A stretch of DNA of 64,000 nt from Anaerolineales bacterium (GTDB lineage Bacteria; Chloroflexota; Anaerolineae; Anaerolineales; Villigracilaceae). The stretch lies in the NCBI GenBank assembly GCA_019187665.1, contig JABARH010000010.1, positions 124,001 to 188,000 of the forward strand, read 5' to 3'. The position numbers and the translations under genes were made by a program. Below are positions 41,545-49,943 of this stretch, one piece after another (within the stretch, counting starts at the first letter, position 1; each line of letters begins with the position of its first letter). Below the pieces are notes generated by a model. It saw only the letters and a program-made list of their open reading frames with translations, was not told where the DNA came from and made no database searches.

Positions 41545-42560
41545 TTATGTTTAATTCCAGAGAGATCGTCACGGTCGTGCTTTCCGAAGGCGCTCATCAC
41601 GATCTTGTTGAGTTGAAGCAGTGAGATAAAAACGAAAGCGATCCCGAGGATCAAGATCAGCCAGTCGCGCAAGGGTGAGGGAATGAATTGCAACAGCGCG
41701 ATGTAAAAAAAATGCTTTGCGAATCCCTGGGGGATGGTGGGCGTCAGCAATTTTGCAAAACCGACGCCTGCGAGGAAGACGCCTGTCACAAACAGGACCA
41801 TCCACGTTTGCGCGAGCAAGCCGGGGTTGAGCCAGTGCCAGAACGAGGCGCGATAAAAAATGGCAAGCGTGTCAACGGTCATGTTGAAGAGTTGGGCGAG
41901 GTTGACGCGCCCCAGCCCGCCATGGCGGCGATAATTGATCTCGACCGGCCGTTCCACGATGCGATATCCAAAGCGCGAGGCGGCTACCAGCAGTTCGATA
42001 TCAAAGGCGAAGCGGCGCGCGGAGACGCGCGGGATTGCGTCGGCGAGTACCTGGCGGCGGAAGAGTTTGATGCCGGTTTGCGTGTCGGTGATGGTCAGCC
42101 CGAATAGAAACGCAACCATTGCGCGATATCCGCGGCTCATCAGGCGGCGCAGTGGAGGAAATTGATTCGCTTGCAAATCTTTCACCCCTGCCACCACATC
42201 CGCATCCGCCTCGCGCATGACCTCCATGAGGGTCGTCAAATTTTCGGGCGCGATCTCCAGGTCCGAGTCGAGGAAGGCGACGAGTTCGCCGCGCGCAAAT
42301 TCAAACCCGTGAAAGAGACTTGCGCCCTTGCCGCGATTCTGTTCCTGGCGCACCGCGCGAACCGGCAGTCCCGATTCGGCGGCGCGTTGACTCTCGATGT
42401 AGGTATTGTCGTTTGAACCGTCGTCCACCACGATGATCTCGTATCGCAGTCCCTGCAACGCCTCGCACACGCGCAGGATATTGGCGTGGATGTGCGCGTC
42501 CTCGTTGAAGGCCGGCAGGATGACGGAGAGTTCAGGGGCGGGTACATGTGCTTCGGGCAT
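41541..42560 (-). CDS. GT2 family glycosyltransferase (dolichol/polyprenyl-phosphate sugar synthase-like)
   Basis: The protein has 339 residues. The GT-A domain has LSVILPAFNED, IIVVDDGSNDNT, the DXD-like LDSDLEI and the TGIKLFRR block of polyprenyl-phosphate mannose/glucose synthases. Two to three C-terminal membrane helices follow (about 250-335). It would make a polyprenyl-phosphate sugar, the donor for the GT-C enzymes encoded on both sides. I chose the ATG at 42560; a TTG at 42593 in the same frame would add 11 residues and overlap the upstream gene by 20 bp. Neither has a clear ribosome-binding site. Confidence 0.88.
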   Translation of the reverse strand: MPEAHVPAPELSVILPAFNEDAHIHANILRVCEALQGLRYEIIVVDDGSNDNTYIESQRAAESGLPVRAVRQEQNRGKGASLFHGFEFARGELVAFLDSDLEIAPENLTTLMEVMREADADVVAGVKDLQANQFPPLRRLMSRGYRAMVAFLFGLTITDTQTGIKLFRRQVLADAIPRVSARRFAFDIELLVAASRFGYRIVERPVEINYRRHGGLGRVNLAQLFNMTVDTLAIFYRASFWHWLNPGLLAQTWMVLFVTGVFLAGVGFAKLLTPTIPQGFAKHFFYIALLQFIPSPLRDWLILILGIAFVFISLLQLNKIVMSAFGKHDRDDLSGIKHK

Positions 42561-42573
42561 GGGTTGCAAAAGG

Positions 42574-44181
42574 TTAATGGAGATATGGTTCAACCAATGG
42601 GAATTTTAGAATCAAGTCCGGTGACGGGCTGGATCGGTAGATCGAAAAATAAAAAACCAGATCGGTGGCGAGGATGACGATGAGCAGAATGTAGGCCCAG
42701 CGAGACCGTCCGTTCTGCATCAGCCAGTCCAGTGGAAGGGCGATCAGCCAGCAGACGGCGGGAATCACCCCGATGAAATGAGAACTGCCCGGCGTGCCGG
42801 CGCTCATTACGCCGCCCAGGATGGTGACCAGCGCGAGCCAGGCCAATGGAAAGAATTGTTTTTTGTAGATCGCCCATGCAATTCCCCACAAAAAGATGGC
42901 CGAGGCGAACCCGATCAGGAACGGAATTTCAGGGCGATAAAATCCCGTGATGTCGGTGTAGAAATTGTAGGCGCCGAACGAACGGCTGAACTGGTAGCCG
43001 AGGAATCCCCACAGACTCCCGGACGAATTGGGCAGTGTCTGGGTATACCCCGGATTCCATGCAAGGATATCGCGGACGCGCAACAAAAAACGGTCGGGGC
43101 TGTGGATGGCAAATACCATGTGCGGAGCGGCCACAACCAAGGCCGTCGCCAGCATTTTTCCGGCAAACATGGATAGGCCCATGTGATCTTCCGTTTTTTT
43201 CCAGGCCTGCCAAAAGAGGATCGGCAATAGAAAAAGAATAAAGTAGCCCCCCGCGTAAAAATATGCCGTAAAGCCGAGAGACAGGCCGGCCCAGATCGCG
43301 TAACCGGCCCGGCGTTCGCGCCAGCCTTTTAGGAACAGGCCGAGCGTCAGCGGCACGAGCAGTGTAACCCAGATGTTGTTCAGGGCCAGGCGGGACCAGT
43401 GGATGTGGTAATGGTAGGCAGTCATCAGGATGGCCGTCAGCCAGGCTGTTCTTCGCCCGGCCATTTCGTCCACCAGGAGGAAGGTTGCGGCAATGGACAG
43501 CGTTCCCGCGATCACGCTCGACATGCGCGCTCCCGCGATGGTGAACCCAAACAGGCTGAGGCTGAGGCGCCAGAGGTAGTCGTAGAAGACGGGCTGATTA
43601 TTCGAGTCGATGATGAAGGGGTTGACGGTCTGCCCGTTATTAAGGGGGTTGAGGACCTGGCGCTGAACGAACTGGGCGGTGCCGTGTTCGTCCGTGTGAA
43701 ATCCAGGCGGCAGGACCGACAGTCCCACAAAACGCAACAGAAAGGCCGCCGCGAGCAGGGCCAGCAATTTCGGCCAGACCGGGCCGATGCGGAATTTGTA
43801 TCCGGCGTTAACGGCCGGAGACAGCATCAGGCAGCACAGGCCAATTTCGATCAACCAGAGAGCGATGGGAAAAAAGAAAATACCGATATTGTTGACGTAG
43901 ACCGCCCCGATGGAGACGGACCCAAGAATGGCAGAGGCCGCGATCAGTGTTTTTGCGGCCCGGCGCTCGTCGAGCCACAAATGGCGCCAGAGTTCGGCAA
44001 GGAACGCGCGCGCAGACAGGAGCCGGCGGCGCGCGCGTTGTCCGACGCTCGGGCTTTCGCCCGCGGCCTGTGTCCGCTGCCGCCAATAGGCACGGAATTT
44101 TTTATGAAAGAAAACAATGTAGATATCGAGGATGACCGCAACGACGAAGACGACGCCGATGACCTGGGCGGTGGAATTCAT
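42574..44181 (-). CDS. GT-C (PMT/ArnT-like) membrane glycosyltransferase
   Basis: The protein has 535 residues with about 12 membrane helices. After the first pair of helices and a basic cytoplasmic loop, the loop GFHTDEHGTAQFV holds the catalytic-type Asp-Glu of the PMT_2/ArnT family, followed by NQPVFYDYLWRLSLSLFG. It likely transfers sugar from a polyprenyl-phosphate donor made by the GT2 enzyme next to it. The N-terminal 125 residues (extra helix pair plus a basic loop) are longer than in most relatives. It lies 9 bp after the acyl-CoA dehydrogenase gene. Confidence 0.82.
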   Translation of the reverse strand: MNSTAQVIGVVFVVAVILDIYIVFFHKKFRAYWRQRTQAAGESPSVGQRARRRLLSARAFLAELWRHLWLDERRAAKTLIAASAILGSVSIGAVYVNNIGIFFFPIALWLIEIGLCCLMLSPAVNAGYKFRIGPVWPKLLALLAAAFLLRFVGLSVLPPGFHTDEHGTAQFVQRQVLNPLNNGQTVNPFIIDSNNQPVFYDYLWRLSLSLFGFTIAGARMSSVIAGTLSIAATFLLVDEMAGRRTAWLTAILMTAYHYHIHWSRLALNNIWVTLLVPLTLGLFLKGWRERRAGYAIWAGLSLGFTAYFYAGGYFILFLLPILFWQAWKKTEDHMGLSMFAGKMLATALVVAAPHMVFAIHSPDRFLLRVRDILAWNPGYTQTLPNSSGSLWGFLGYQFSRSFGAYNFYTDITGFYRPEIPFLIGFASAIFLWGIAWAIYKKQFFPLAWLALVTILGGVMSAGTPGSSHFIGVIPAVCWLIALPLDWLMQNGRSRWAYILLIVILATDLVFYFSIYRSSPSPDLILKFPLVEPYLH

Positions 44182-44190
44182 GCCGTCCCC

Positions 44191-45354
44191 TTATCCCAAT
44201 TCCGCGCGGCTGATGACGAGACGCTGGATTTCGCTTGTGCCTTCATAGATTTCGGTGATCTTCGCGTCGCGGAAATAACGCTCGACGGGCAGCTCGCGGC
44301 TGTAGCCCATTCCGCCGTGAATTTGCACCGCGGCGTGCGCGCAGAACATGGCCGTTTCGCTTGCAAACAATTTTGCTGTGGAAGCCTGCAGCGTGAAGCG
44401 TTCGCCGCTCGTTTTGGAGCGTTCTTTTGCCAGCGCCGCGTTGTAGATCAGCAGGCGCGCGGCTTCGATGCGCGTCTTCATGTCCGCGATCTTGAATCCG
44501 ATTCCTTGAAATTCGCCGATCTTCTGGCCGAAGGCCTCGCGCTCTTTTGCGTAAGCTACGCTGGCCTCGTATGCGGCTTCAGCGATTCCCAGCGCCTGCG
44601 ACGCGATCCCGATGCGGCCGACATCGAGGACGGTCATGGCGATCTTGAATCCCTCGCCCTCTTCGCCGAGTCGATTCTCAACGGGGACCTTGCAGTTATC
44701 GAAGATCAGTTCGCTCGTGGCCGAGGCGCGGATACCGAGTTTCGGTTCCTTCTTGCCGCGTGTCAGCCCCGGCGTTTTTCCGTCCACGAGAAACGCGGTG
44801 ATGCCCTTCGCTTTTTTTGCGGGATCGGTCATCATAAACACGACGAAGTAATCCGCAACCGGTCCGCTCGTAACCCAGGACTTGGTCCCGTTCAGGAGGT
44901 AGAAGCCGCCCTCGCGCGTGGCGCGGCTTTTCATGTTCGAGGCGTCCGAGCCGGACATGGGTTCGGTCAGCGAGTACGCGCCGATGGCCGTTCCCGAAGC
45001 GACCGGCGTGATGAATTTTTTCTTTTGTTCCTCGGTTCCAAATTTCAAAATGCCATGACAGTACAGCGAATTGTTTACCGACATCACCACGCCGTGCGCC
45101 GCGTCCGCCTTGCAAATTTCCTCCAGCGCCAGCACGTACGAAAGCGTATCCATCCCCGCGCCGCCATAGGTTTCCGGGACTTCGATTCCCATGAATCCCA
45201 GCGCGCCCATTTTTTTGATCGTCTCTTTGGGAAACTCGCCGCTTTCATCGAACTGCGCCGCCACCGGGACGATCTCGCTCTGCGCGAAGTCGCGGGCGGC
45301 CTCACGGATCATTTTGTGTTCGTCGCTCAATGGGAAAAGAGCCGTGTCGCTCAT
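44191..45354 (-). CDS. Acyl-CoA dehydrogenase (short/branched-chain type)
   Basis: The protein has 387 residues, the usual length. The family signatures are present: GAYSLTEPMSGSDASNMKS (FAD/substrate region), the helical C-terminal domain, and the catalytic base E371 in YEGTSEIQ. It oxidises acyl-CoA to trans-2-enoyl-CoA with electrons passed to ETF. A second paralog lies at 50805-51953. The nearby acyl-CoA carboxylase suggests amino-acid or short-chain fatty acid degradation. It is the first gene of the minus-strand series, downstream of the palindromic repeat region. Confidence 0.94.
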   Translation of the reverse strand: MSDTALFPLSDEHKMIREAARDFAQSEIVPVAAQFDESGEFPKETIKKMGALGFMGIEVPETYGGAGMDTLSYVLALEEICKADAAHGVVMSVNNSLYCHGILKFGTEEQKKKFITPVASGTAIGAYSLTEPMSGSDASNMKSRATREGGFYLLNGTKSWVTSGPVADYFVVFMMTDPAKKAKGITAFLVDGKTPGLTRGKKEPKLGIRASATSELIFDNCKVPVENRLGEEGEGFKIAMTVLDVGRIGIASQALGIAEAAYEASVAYAKEREAFGQKIGEFQGIGFKIADMKTRIEAARLLIYNAALAKERSKTSGERFTLQASTAKLFASETAMFCAHAAVQIHGGMGYSRELPVERYFRDAKITEIYEGTSEIQRLVISRAELG

Positions 45355-45463
45355 CTGTCACTCCTCTGTGATGAAATCTGCGGCGATTATACCGCCTCCC
45401 GTCCGCACCCGCGCTCCGGTCTGTTTTTCCGGTGTGCACTCAAAGGTTGTCAGTCTTGCAAAA

Positions 45464-45601
45464 GGCCCTCACCCCCCCGGCCCCTCTCCCCAAATGCGGG
45501 AGAGGGGAGAACAGTTTCCAAGTAAACGACTTTTCTCCCCCTTCTCTCTCTCCCATGCTTTTGGGAGAGAGAGAAGGGGGCCGGGGGGTTGAGTGAGGGC
45601 C
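45464..45601. repeat. Large compound palindromic repeat element
   Basis: The outer arms are GGCCCTCACCCCCCCGG (45464-45480) and CCGGGGGGTTGAGTGAGGGCC (45581-45601). Inside lie CTCTCCC-loop-GGGAGAG (45484-45503) and a perfect 19-bp stem CCCCCTTCTCTCTCTCCCA / TGGGAGAGAGAGAAGGGGG (45537-45555, 45562-45580) with a 6-base loop. It lies in the 328-bp spacer between divergent genes and could block readthrough in either direction. A related shorter copy sits inside the oxidoreductase gene. Confidence 0.88.
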
Positions 45602-45649
45602 AAGACCGCGCAGGCTACCTGACATGGTTTGCGTGCACGCTTTTTCCGG

Positions 45650-45682
45650 TACAATCGCGCTAAAACACGAAAGGATGACGCT
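45650..45682 (+). promoter_or_regulatory. Promoter/leader of the M55 aminopeptidase gene
   Basis: TACAAT (45650-45655) gives a predicted start near 45662 and a leader of about 21 bases containing AAAGGATG before the ATG at 45683. The -35 region is weak. Confidence 0.45.
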
Positions 45683-46504
45683 ATGAAAATTTTGATTGCC
45701 GCAGACATGGAGGGCATCTCCGGTGTGGTCAACTGGGAGCAGGTCACGCCGGGGCATGCCGAGTATGACCGCTTTCGACGAATTATGACCGGCGATGTGA
45801 ATGCCGCCATTCGCGGCGCGTGTGATGGAGGGGCAGATGAGATCGTCGTAGCGGATGGACACTGGAACGGCTCGAATATTCTCATCGAGGAACTCGACGC
45901 CCGGGCGCGCCTGTGCAACGGCTCACCCTCGCCGCTTTCCATGATGGAGGGAATGGATGCCGGCGTGGACGCGGTTTGCTTTGTCGGCTATCACGCCCGC
46001 GCCGGTTCGCAGAATGCCATCCTCGATCACACCTGGTCCAACGCGCGCGTGGCGAATGTCTGGCTCAACAGCATGCTGGTCGGCGAGTATGGCCTCAACG
46101 CGGCTGTGGCGGGATACTACGGCGCGCCGGTCATCATGGTCAGCGGCGATCAGACCGCCTGCGCGCAGACGGTTGAATTGCTCGGCCCGCTTGAGATCGC
46201 AGTCGTCAAACAGGCGCGGTCGCGCTTCGCCGCGGAATGCCTCTCCCTGCCTGAGGCGCAGGAGCAGATCGCCCAGTCCGCGCGCCGCGCCGTGGAACGA
46301 CTCGCCAAACACGACGCGCCCGAACCGTACATCCTCGACGCGCCGGTTTCCGTCACCGTCGAATTTCGCCAGTCCGACATGGCCGACCGCGCCGCCCTCC
46401 TGCCTGCGTCGCAGCGCGCCGGGCTGCGCGTCGCCTTCTCCGCGCCCGACGCGGTCTCCGCCTATCTTGCATTTCGCGCGGCGGTTTCCCTCGCGGCGGG
46501 ATAA
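45683..46504 (+). CDS. M55 family D-aminopeptidase (DppA-like)
   Basis: The protein has 273 residues, as in DppA. Zinc ligands and catalytic residues of the family are visible: D8 and E10 in ADMEGISG, H60 in DGHWNGSN, H104 in GYHARAG, H116 in LDHTW and E135 in GEYGLN. DppA forms a decameric self-compartmentalising peptidase that removes N-terminal D-amino acids, probably from peptidoglycan-derived peptides. The start at 45683 is preceded by AAAGGA and fixes D8 at the family position. Confidence 0.94.
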   Translation: MKILIAADMEGISGVVNWEQVTPGHAEYDRFRRIMTGDVNAAIRGACDGGADEIVVADGHWNGSNILIEELDARARLCNGSPSPLSMMEGMDAGVDAVCFVGYHARAGSQNAILDHTWSNARVANVWLNSMLVGEYGLNAAVAGYYGAPVIMVSGDQTACAQTVELLGPLEIAVVKQARSRFAAECLSLPEAQEQIAQSARRAVERLAKHDAPEPYILDAPVSVTVEFRQSDMADRAALLPASQRAGLRVAFSAPDAVSAYLAFRAAVSLAAG

Positions 46505-46654
46505 AAATTGATGTAAAATAAAAAACACAGGCTGCGAGTTCGAATATCAGAGAGCGCCGGAACGCCGGGATTTCAAATTGACTTCTCGACGCTCCGCGCT
46601 CTTGACGATTAACCCGCAGACCCATTCATTCCGCTTGTCTCGAAAGGAGACCTT

Positions 46655-46774
46655 ATGTTGGCGCTCGATACAAAATGCCCTCCCAGTCTGATTCAGCAAG
46701 GCCCCGATATCTGGGCGTTCGCCCATTGTGCCGCCGAAAACATCGGTTTATTCCCCTCCACAGAAAAGGACTAA
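46655..46774 (+). CDS. Small ORF (39 residues) directly upstream of the SET-domain gene
   Basis: ATG at 46655 stands 5 bases after a near-perfect ribosome-binding site (AAAGGAG) and opens a 39-codon frame ending in TAA at 46772-46774, 3 bp before the GTG start of the SET gene. The peptide begins MLALDTKCPPSLIQQ, has two cysteines, and includes DIWAFAHCAAENIG; it is not hydrophobic. The ribosome-binding site is better than the one for the SET gene, so the ORF is probably translated and coupled to it. It may be a substrate, a partner or a leader peptide. I recognise no family. The 150 bp before it (46505-46654) contain no other gene I can support. Confidence 0.55.
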   Translation: MLALDTKCPPSLIQQGPDIWAFAHCAAENIGLFPSTEKD

Positions 46775-46777
46775 CGA

Positions 46778-47296
46778 GTGAACGGATCTTTTTTTTCCCA
46801 CCTCAACCCGAAATTGATTTCGGGACCCTTTCATCTAAAAGGCGGTTGCGGAATCATCGCCCGCCAGCCGATCTCCAAACATGAAGTGCTCGCCTTTTGG
46901 GGCGGAAGAATCATTACCAGAGACGAGCTTGACCCGACCATGCCAGATTTTTCCCAACGCGTCCTGCAAGTGGAAGAGGAACTCTTCCTCTTCAATCCGC
47001 TGTCCGGCGACCCGGCCGACTGCTTCAATCACAGTTGCGATCCCAATGCCGGGCTGAGCGGCGCCACCGCGCTCATCGCCATGCGCGACATTGCAGCCGG
47101 CGAAGAGATCACCTTCGACTACGCCATGTGCGACGACACCGATTACGACGAGTTCGATTGCAACTGCGGGCAGCCGCACTGCCGCGGGCGCGTAACCGGC
47201 GCGGACTGGCGGCATGCCGACTTGCAAGAACGCTACGCCGGATATTTCTCTCCCTTCATCCAGCGCAAGATCGAAGCGGAAAAAGTCGCGGCCTGA
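46778..47296 (+). CDS. SET-domain lysine methyltransferase-like protein
   Basis: The protein has 172 residues and starts with GTG behind AAAGGACTAACGA. The SET core is complete: KGGCGIIARQPISKHE, the pseudoknot NHSCDPN (84-90), EEITFDYAM with the catalytic Tyr Y115, and a post-SET zinc-binding C128-x-C130-x4-C135 motif. Such proteins methylate lysines with SAM; bacterial targets are mostly unknown. It sits between a 39-residue ORF and a GT-C gene 11 bp downstream. The small size (no pre-SET region) is normal for bacterial forms. Confidence 0.88.
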   Translation: MNGSFFSHLNPKLISGPFHLKGGCGIIARQPISKHEVLAFWGGRIITRDELDPTMPDFSQRVLQVEEELFLFNPLSGDPADCFNHSCDPNAGLSGATALIAMRDIAAGEEITFDYAMCDDTDYDEFDCNCGQPHCRGRVTGADWRHADLQERYAGYFSPFIQRKIEAEKVAA

Positions 47297-47307
47297 CCCG
47301 CCTCAGC

Positions 47308-48789
47308 ATGTCCTCCAGCCGGTTCGGCCCGCTCGTTCGATCCTTTCCCTTTCGCATTTTCCTCATCGCCCTTTGCCTGCGTCTGATTCCGGTCCTCTTC
47401 ACGCGCTCGCTCGGCATCGGTCTCGACGACATGTTTCAGTACGATATGCTGGCGCGCAGCCTGGCAGGCGGGAATGGATTCCGCTGGTACGCGCGGGCCG
47501 ACCTGACCCTGCTCGAACCCTACGTTGACTTCGACCTCTCCGATCCGGCTTATGACCCCGTGCGCGGCGTGGCGACTTCCTTCCGCGCGCCGCTGTACCC
47601 CGCCTTCCTGGCCTTGATCTACTCGCTCTTTGGCGCAGGAGAGGCGCGCTTCTTTGCCGCGCGGTTTGCCCAGGCGCTCCTCGGCGCGTCGCTCGCGCCG
47701 CTCGCATATTGGATCGCGCTCCGTTTTTTGCCCGCAGCGTTTTTAAAAGAGGAGGCGGAGACAAAGGCCGCCCGCCTCGCCGCGTGGATGGTGGCTGCGT
47801 ATCCGATCCTCTTGCTTTACCCCATCGGCCTCGTCACCGAAAATCTTTTCCTTCCATTCGTCCTGCTGGCGTTCCTCTTTTTGCTCCGCGCCCGCGAGAG
47901 GCCCGCCGCCGCGCGGTGGTTACTTTCCGGGGCGGGTCTCGGCCTGGCCGCGCTGACGCGTTCCGTCATCCTGCCTTTTGCCGCGCTGGCGGTCCTCTGG
48001 GCATGGTTCGCGCTCAGGCAAAAACGCGGCGCGGCTCTCATGGCGCTGGCCCTCGCGCTGACCGTCGCTCCGTGGGTCGTCCGCAACTCGCTGCTGCACC
48101 AGAAATTATCCGGTATCGAATCTTCGATGGGATACAACCTTTATCTTGGCTATCACCCCGATGGCGACGGCTCCTTCTTCTTCGGTCCCTCGCTCGATCT
48201 CCTGCCCATCCTCGATGACGCTGCGCGCGACCGCATCGGAACCCAAAAGGCGCTGGGCTTCATTCAAGAACGTCCCGATCGAATTCTGCCCCTGGCGTTG
48301 AATCGCCTCGGCTTTTTCTTCGGCCTCGAGACGCGTGCCTTCACTTATTTTTATTCGAACGATGTGTTTGGCTACGTGCCCCCGCCGTTCCTGTTGTTGA
48401 TCTTTTTGCTTCTCACCCTCCCGTTTATTGTGGTCAGCGTCTCCGCCGCGTGCGGGAGCGTGTTGCTGCGCTGGAATCCTCCCGCCGTTCTGTTGCTCTT
48501 GTTATTTGTTTCCTATGTGACGCCGCACGTCTTCATCCTCTCCGAAGATCGCTTTCATTTGGCGCTGGTCCCGTTCATGGCGATCTCCGCCGCGTGGTTT
48601 TGGACGACTGGATGCGCCGGCCTCGCCGCGCGCTGGCGCGCGTCTCGCGCCTCGAAGATGATCGCGCTGCTCGCGGCCGCGGCAGTCTGCCTTTTGTTAT
48701 TCAACTGGGGCTTGGAACTTTGGCGTGACACGGATACACTTGCCCAACTCTTTGGCCCGCACGGTAACCAATCTTATTTCTCGTATTAA
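47308..48789 (+). CDS. GT-C type membrane glycosyltransferase-like protein
   Basis: The protein has 493 residues with about 11 membrane helices. The first long loop carries GLDDMFQYDMLARSLAGGNGFRWY, the acidic pair and aromatic pattern of PMT_2-type GT-C enzymes, and SFRAPLYPAFLALIYSLFG follows. The acceptor is unknown. The start was placed at the ATG at 47308, because upstream in-frame sequence lies over the SET gene and is unlike a protein. It begins 11 bp after the SET gene and ends 5 bp before the CPBP gene. Confidence 0.8.
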   Translation: MSSSRFGPLVRSFPFRIFLIALCLRLIPVLFTRSLGIGLDDMFQYDMLARSLAGGNGFRWYARADLTLLEPYVDFDLSDPAYDPVRGVATSFRAPLYPAFLALIYSLFGAGEARFFAARFAQALLGASLAPLAYWIALRFLPAAFLKEEAETKAARLAAWMVAAYPILLLYPIGLVTENLFLPFVLLAFLFLLRARERPAAARWLLSGAGLGLAALTRSVILPFAALAVLWAWFALRQKRGAALMALALALTVAPWVVRNSLLHQKLSGIESSMGYNLYLGYHPDGDGSFFFGPSLDLLPILDDAARDRIGTQKALGFIQERPDRILPLALNRLGFFFGLETRAFTYFYSNDVFGYVPPPFLLLIFLLLTLPFIVVSVSAACGSVLLRWNPPAVLLLLLFVSYVTPHVFILSEDRFHLALVPFMAISAAWFWTTGCAGLAARWRASRASKMIALLAAAAVCLLLFNWGLELWRDTDTLAQLFGPHGNQSYFSY

Positions 48790-48794
48790 AACCC

Positions 48795-49412
48795 ATGCTC
48801 AAACGCATTTTCATCCCGATTTATTTTGACTGGAAGGTGGTTGTCATCACTGTGGCCAGCACGCTATTGTTGATGGTGGACGCCTATCACCTCCTGACGC
48901 CGGTCAAGCAGGTGGACCGCACGATCCTGTACCTGGTTGTCCCCATCCTCTTCATCGTGTTCGTCTTTCGCGAGTCGCCGCGCGCCTACGGCTTCACGCT
49001 CGGCGATTGGCGCGCCGGTCTGACGATCACACTGGGCGGCGCCGCGCTGATGACGCCGGTCATCTGGGCGTTGGGCGCGGGCGATGCGTCCATGCAGACT
49101 TATTACAACGATCCTTCCACCCATCTTTTCTGGCGCTCCTTCCTCGAACTCTTTGGATGGGAATTTTTGTTTCGCGGCTGGATCTTGTTCGGGTACGCGC
49201 GTAAATTCGGCCCCGAGGCCGCGTGGCTGCAGGCTGTCCCGTTTGCGCTGGCACACGTCGGCAAGCCGGAGATCGAAACCCTTTCCACCATCTTCGGCGG
49301 GTTTGCCTTTGGCTGGGTCGCGTATCGAACCCGTTCGTTCCTCTACCCGTTTTTGATCCACTGGTACATCTACAGCCTCGTCATTCTTGTCTCTTCCGGC
49401 GCGTTGCGTTAG
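48795..49412 (+). CDS. CPBP family intramembrane metalloprotease (Abi-type)
   Basis: The protein has 205 residues with about six to seven membrane helices. The conserved first motif appears as WEFLFRG (single Glu then FR; many members have EExxxR), the second as FALAHVGKPE, and a third His is in LIHWY. These are the metal ligands of Rce1-like proteases. The target is unknown. Start at 48795, 5 bp after the GT-C gene; its stop codon lies in the first unit of the 10-bp repeat array. Confidence 0.82.
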   Translation: MLKRIFIPIYFDWKVVVITVASTLLLMVDAYHLLTPVKQVDRTILYLVVPILFIVFVFRESPRAYGFTLGDWRAGLTITLGGAALMTPVIWALGAGDASMQTYYNDPSTHLFWRSFLELFGWEFLFRGWILFGYARKFGPEAAWLQAVPFALAHVGKPEIETLSTIFGGFAFGWVAYRTRSFLYPFLIHWYIYSLVILVSSGALR

Positions 49413-49450
49413 CGAGCGTCAGCGAGCGCCAGCGAGCGCCAGCGAGCGCC
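49410..49450. repeat. Tandem 10-bp repeat AGCGAGCGYC x4
   Basis: Four direct copies (49411-49450) start in the stop codon of the CPBP gene and end 20 bp before the GNAT start codon. The repeat would place a variable-length GC-rich segment in the GNAT leader. Confidence 0.85.
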
Positions 49451-49470
49451 GCGCAGAAGCGAAAGCCGCA

Positions 49471-49914
49471 ATGAAACCTGAGCAAATCACCTTTCGTCCC
49501 GCTGCCGCGCAGGATGCCGCCGCCATCAAAGCCCTCGTTCGCCTGGTGCGGATCAATCCCATGGCCCTCGATTGGTCGCGCTTTCTCATCGCCTCCGCCG
49601 CGGAGGGGCAATTGGTCGCGTGCGGGCAGATTAAGCCTCACGGTGAGGGAACGCTCGAACTGGCCTCCATCGCCGTCCACCCCGATTGGCGCGGGCAAGG
49701 ATTGGCGCGCGAGGTGATCGCCCGCCTGCTGGCCGGCGCGGCGCGCCCGCTCTACCTCACCTGCCGTTCCGAACTCGAGCCGTTCTACGCTAAATTCGGT
49801 TTCCGCCGGCTCGCGGCGCGCGAATTGACGCCGTATTTTCGCCGCATTCAAAAACTGGCAAACCTGTTCATGTTTCGCGAGGGTGGGTCGCTCTCGGTAA
49901 TGCGGCTGGATTGA
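49471..49914 (+). CDS. GNAT family N-acetyltransferase
   Basis: The protein has 147 residues. The acetyl-CoA pyrophosphate-binding motif is present as IAVHPDWRGQGLAREVI (R/Q-x-x-G-x-G/A pattern), preceded by ACGQIKPH and followed by LYLTCRSELEPFYAKFGF. The substrate is unknown. The ATG at 49471 was chosen because the first strand (EQITFRPA) starts there; the upstream in-frame sequence is only the translated 10-bp repeat. The ribosome-binding site is weak. Confidence 0.85.
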   Translation: MKPEQITFRPAAAQDAAAIKALVRLVRINPMALDWSRFLIASAAEGQLVACGQIKPHGEGTLELASIAVHPDWRGQGLAREVIARLLAGAARPLYLTCRSELEPFYAKFGFRRLAARELTPYFRRIQKLANLFMFREGGSLSVMRLD

Positions 49915-49930
49915 GTAGAACTTTTTGCGT

Positions 49931-49943
49931 TACAATAGCGTCA
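49931..49943 (+). promoter_or_regulatory. Leaderless-type promoter of the ComEA-like gene
   Basis: TACAAT (49931-49936) is followed by 6 bases and then ATG at 49943, so the predicted transcription start is the A of the start codon. No Shine-Dalgarno sequence fits between them. Confidence 0.5.

Noticed and set aside
43399..45525. A 708-codon open frame on the plus strand opposite the GT-C and acyl-CoA dehydrogenase genes
   Set aside because: The minus-strand frames are clearly recognisable families, while the plus-strand product is rich in Arg/Gly/His/Gln without any motif. Long antisense frames are expected at this G+C.
47035..47307. N-terminal extension of the GT-C frame into the SET gene
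   Set aside because: It is strongly Arg/His-rich and antagonistic to the SET reading frame; the first membrane helix begins after the ATG at 47308.
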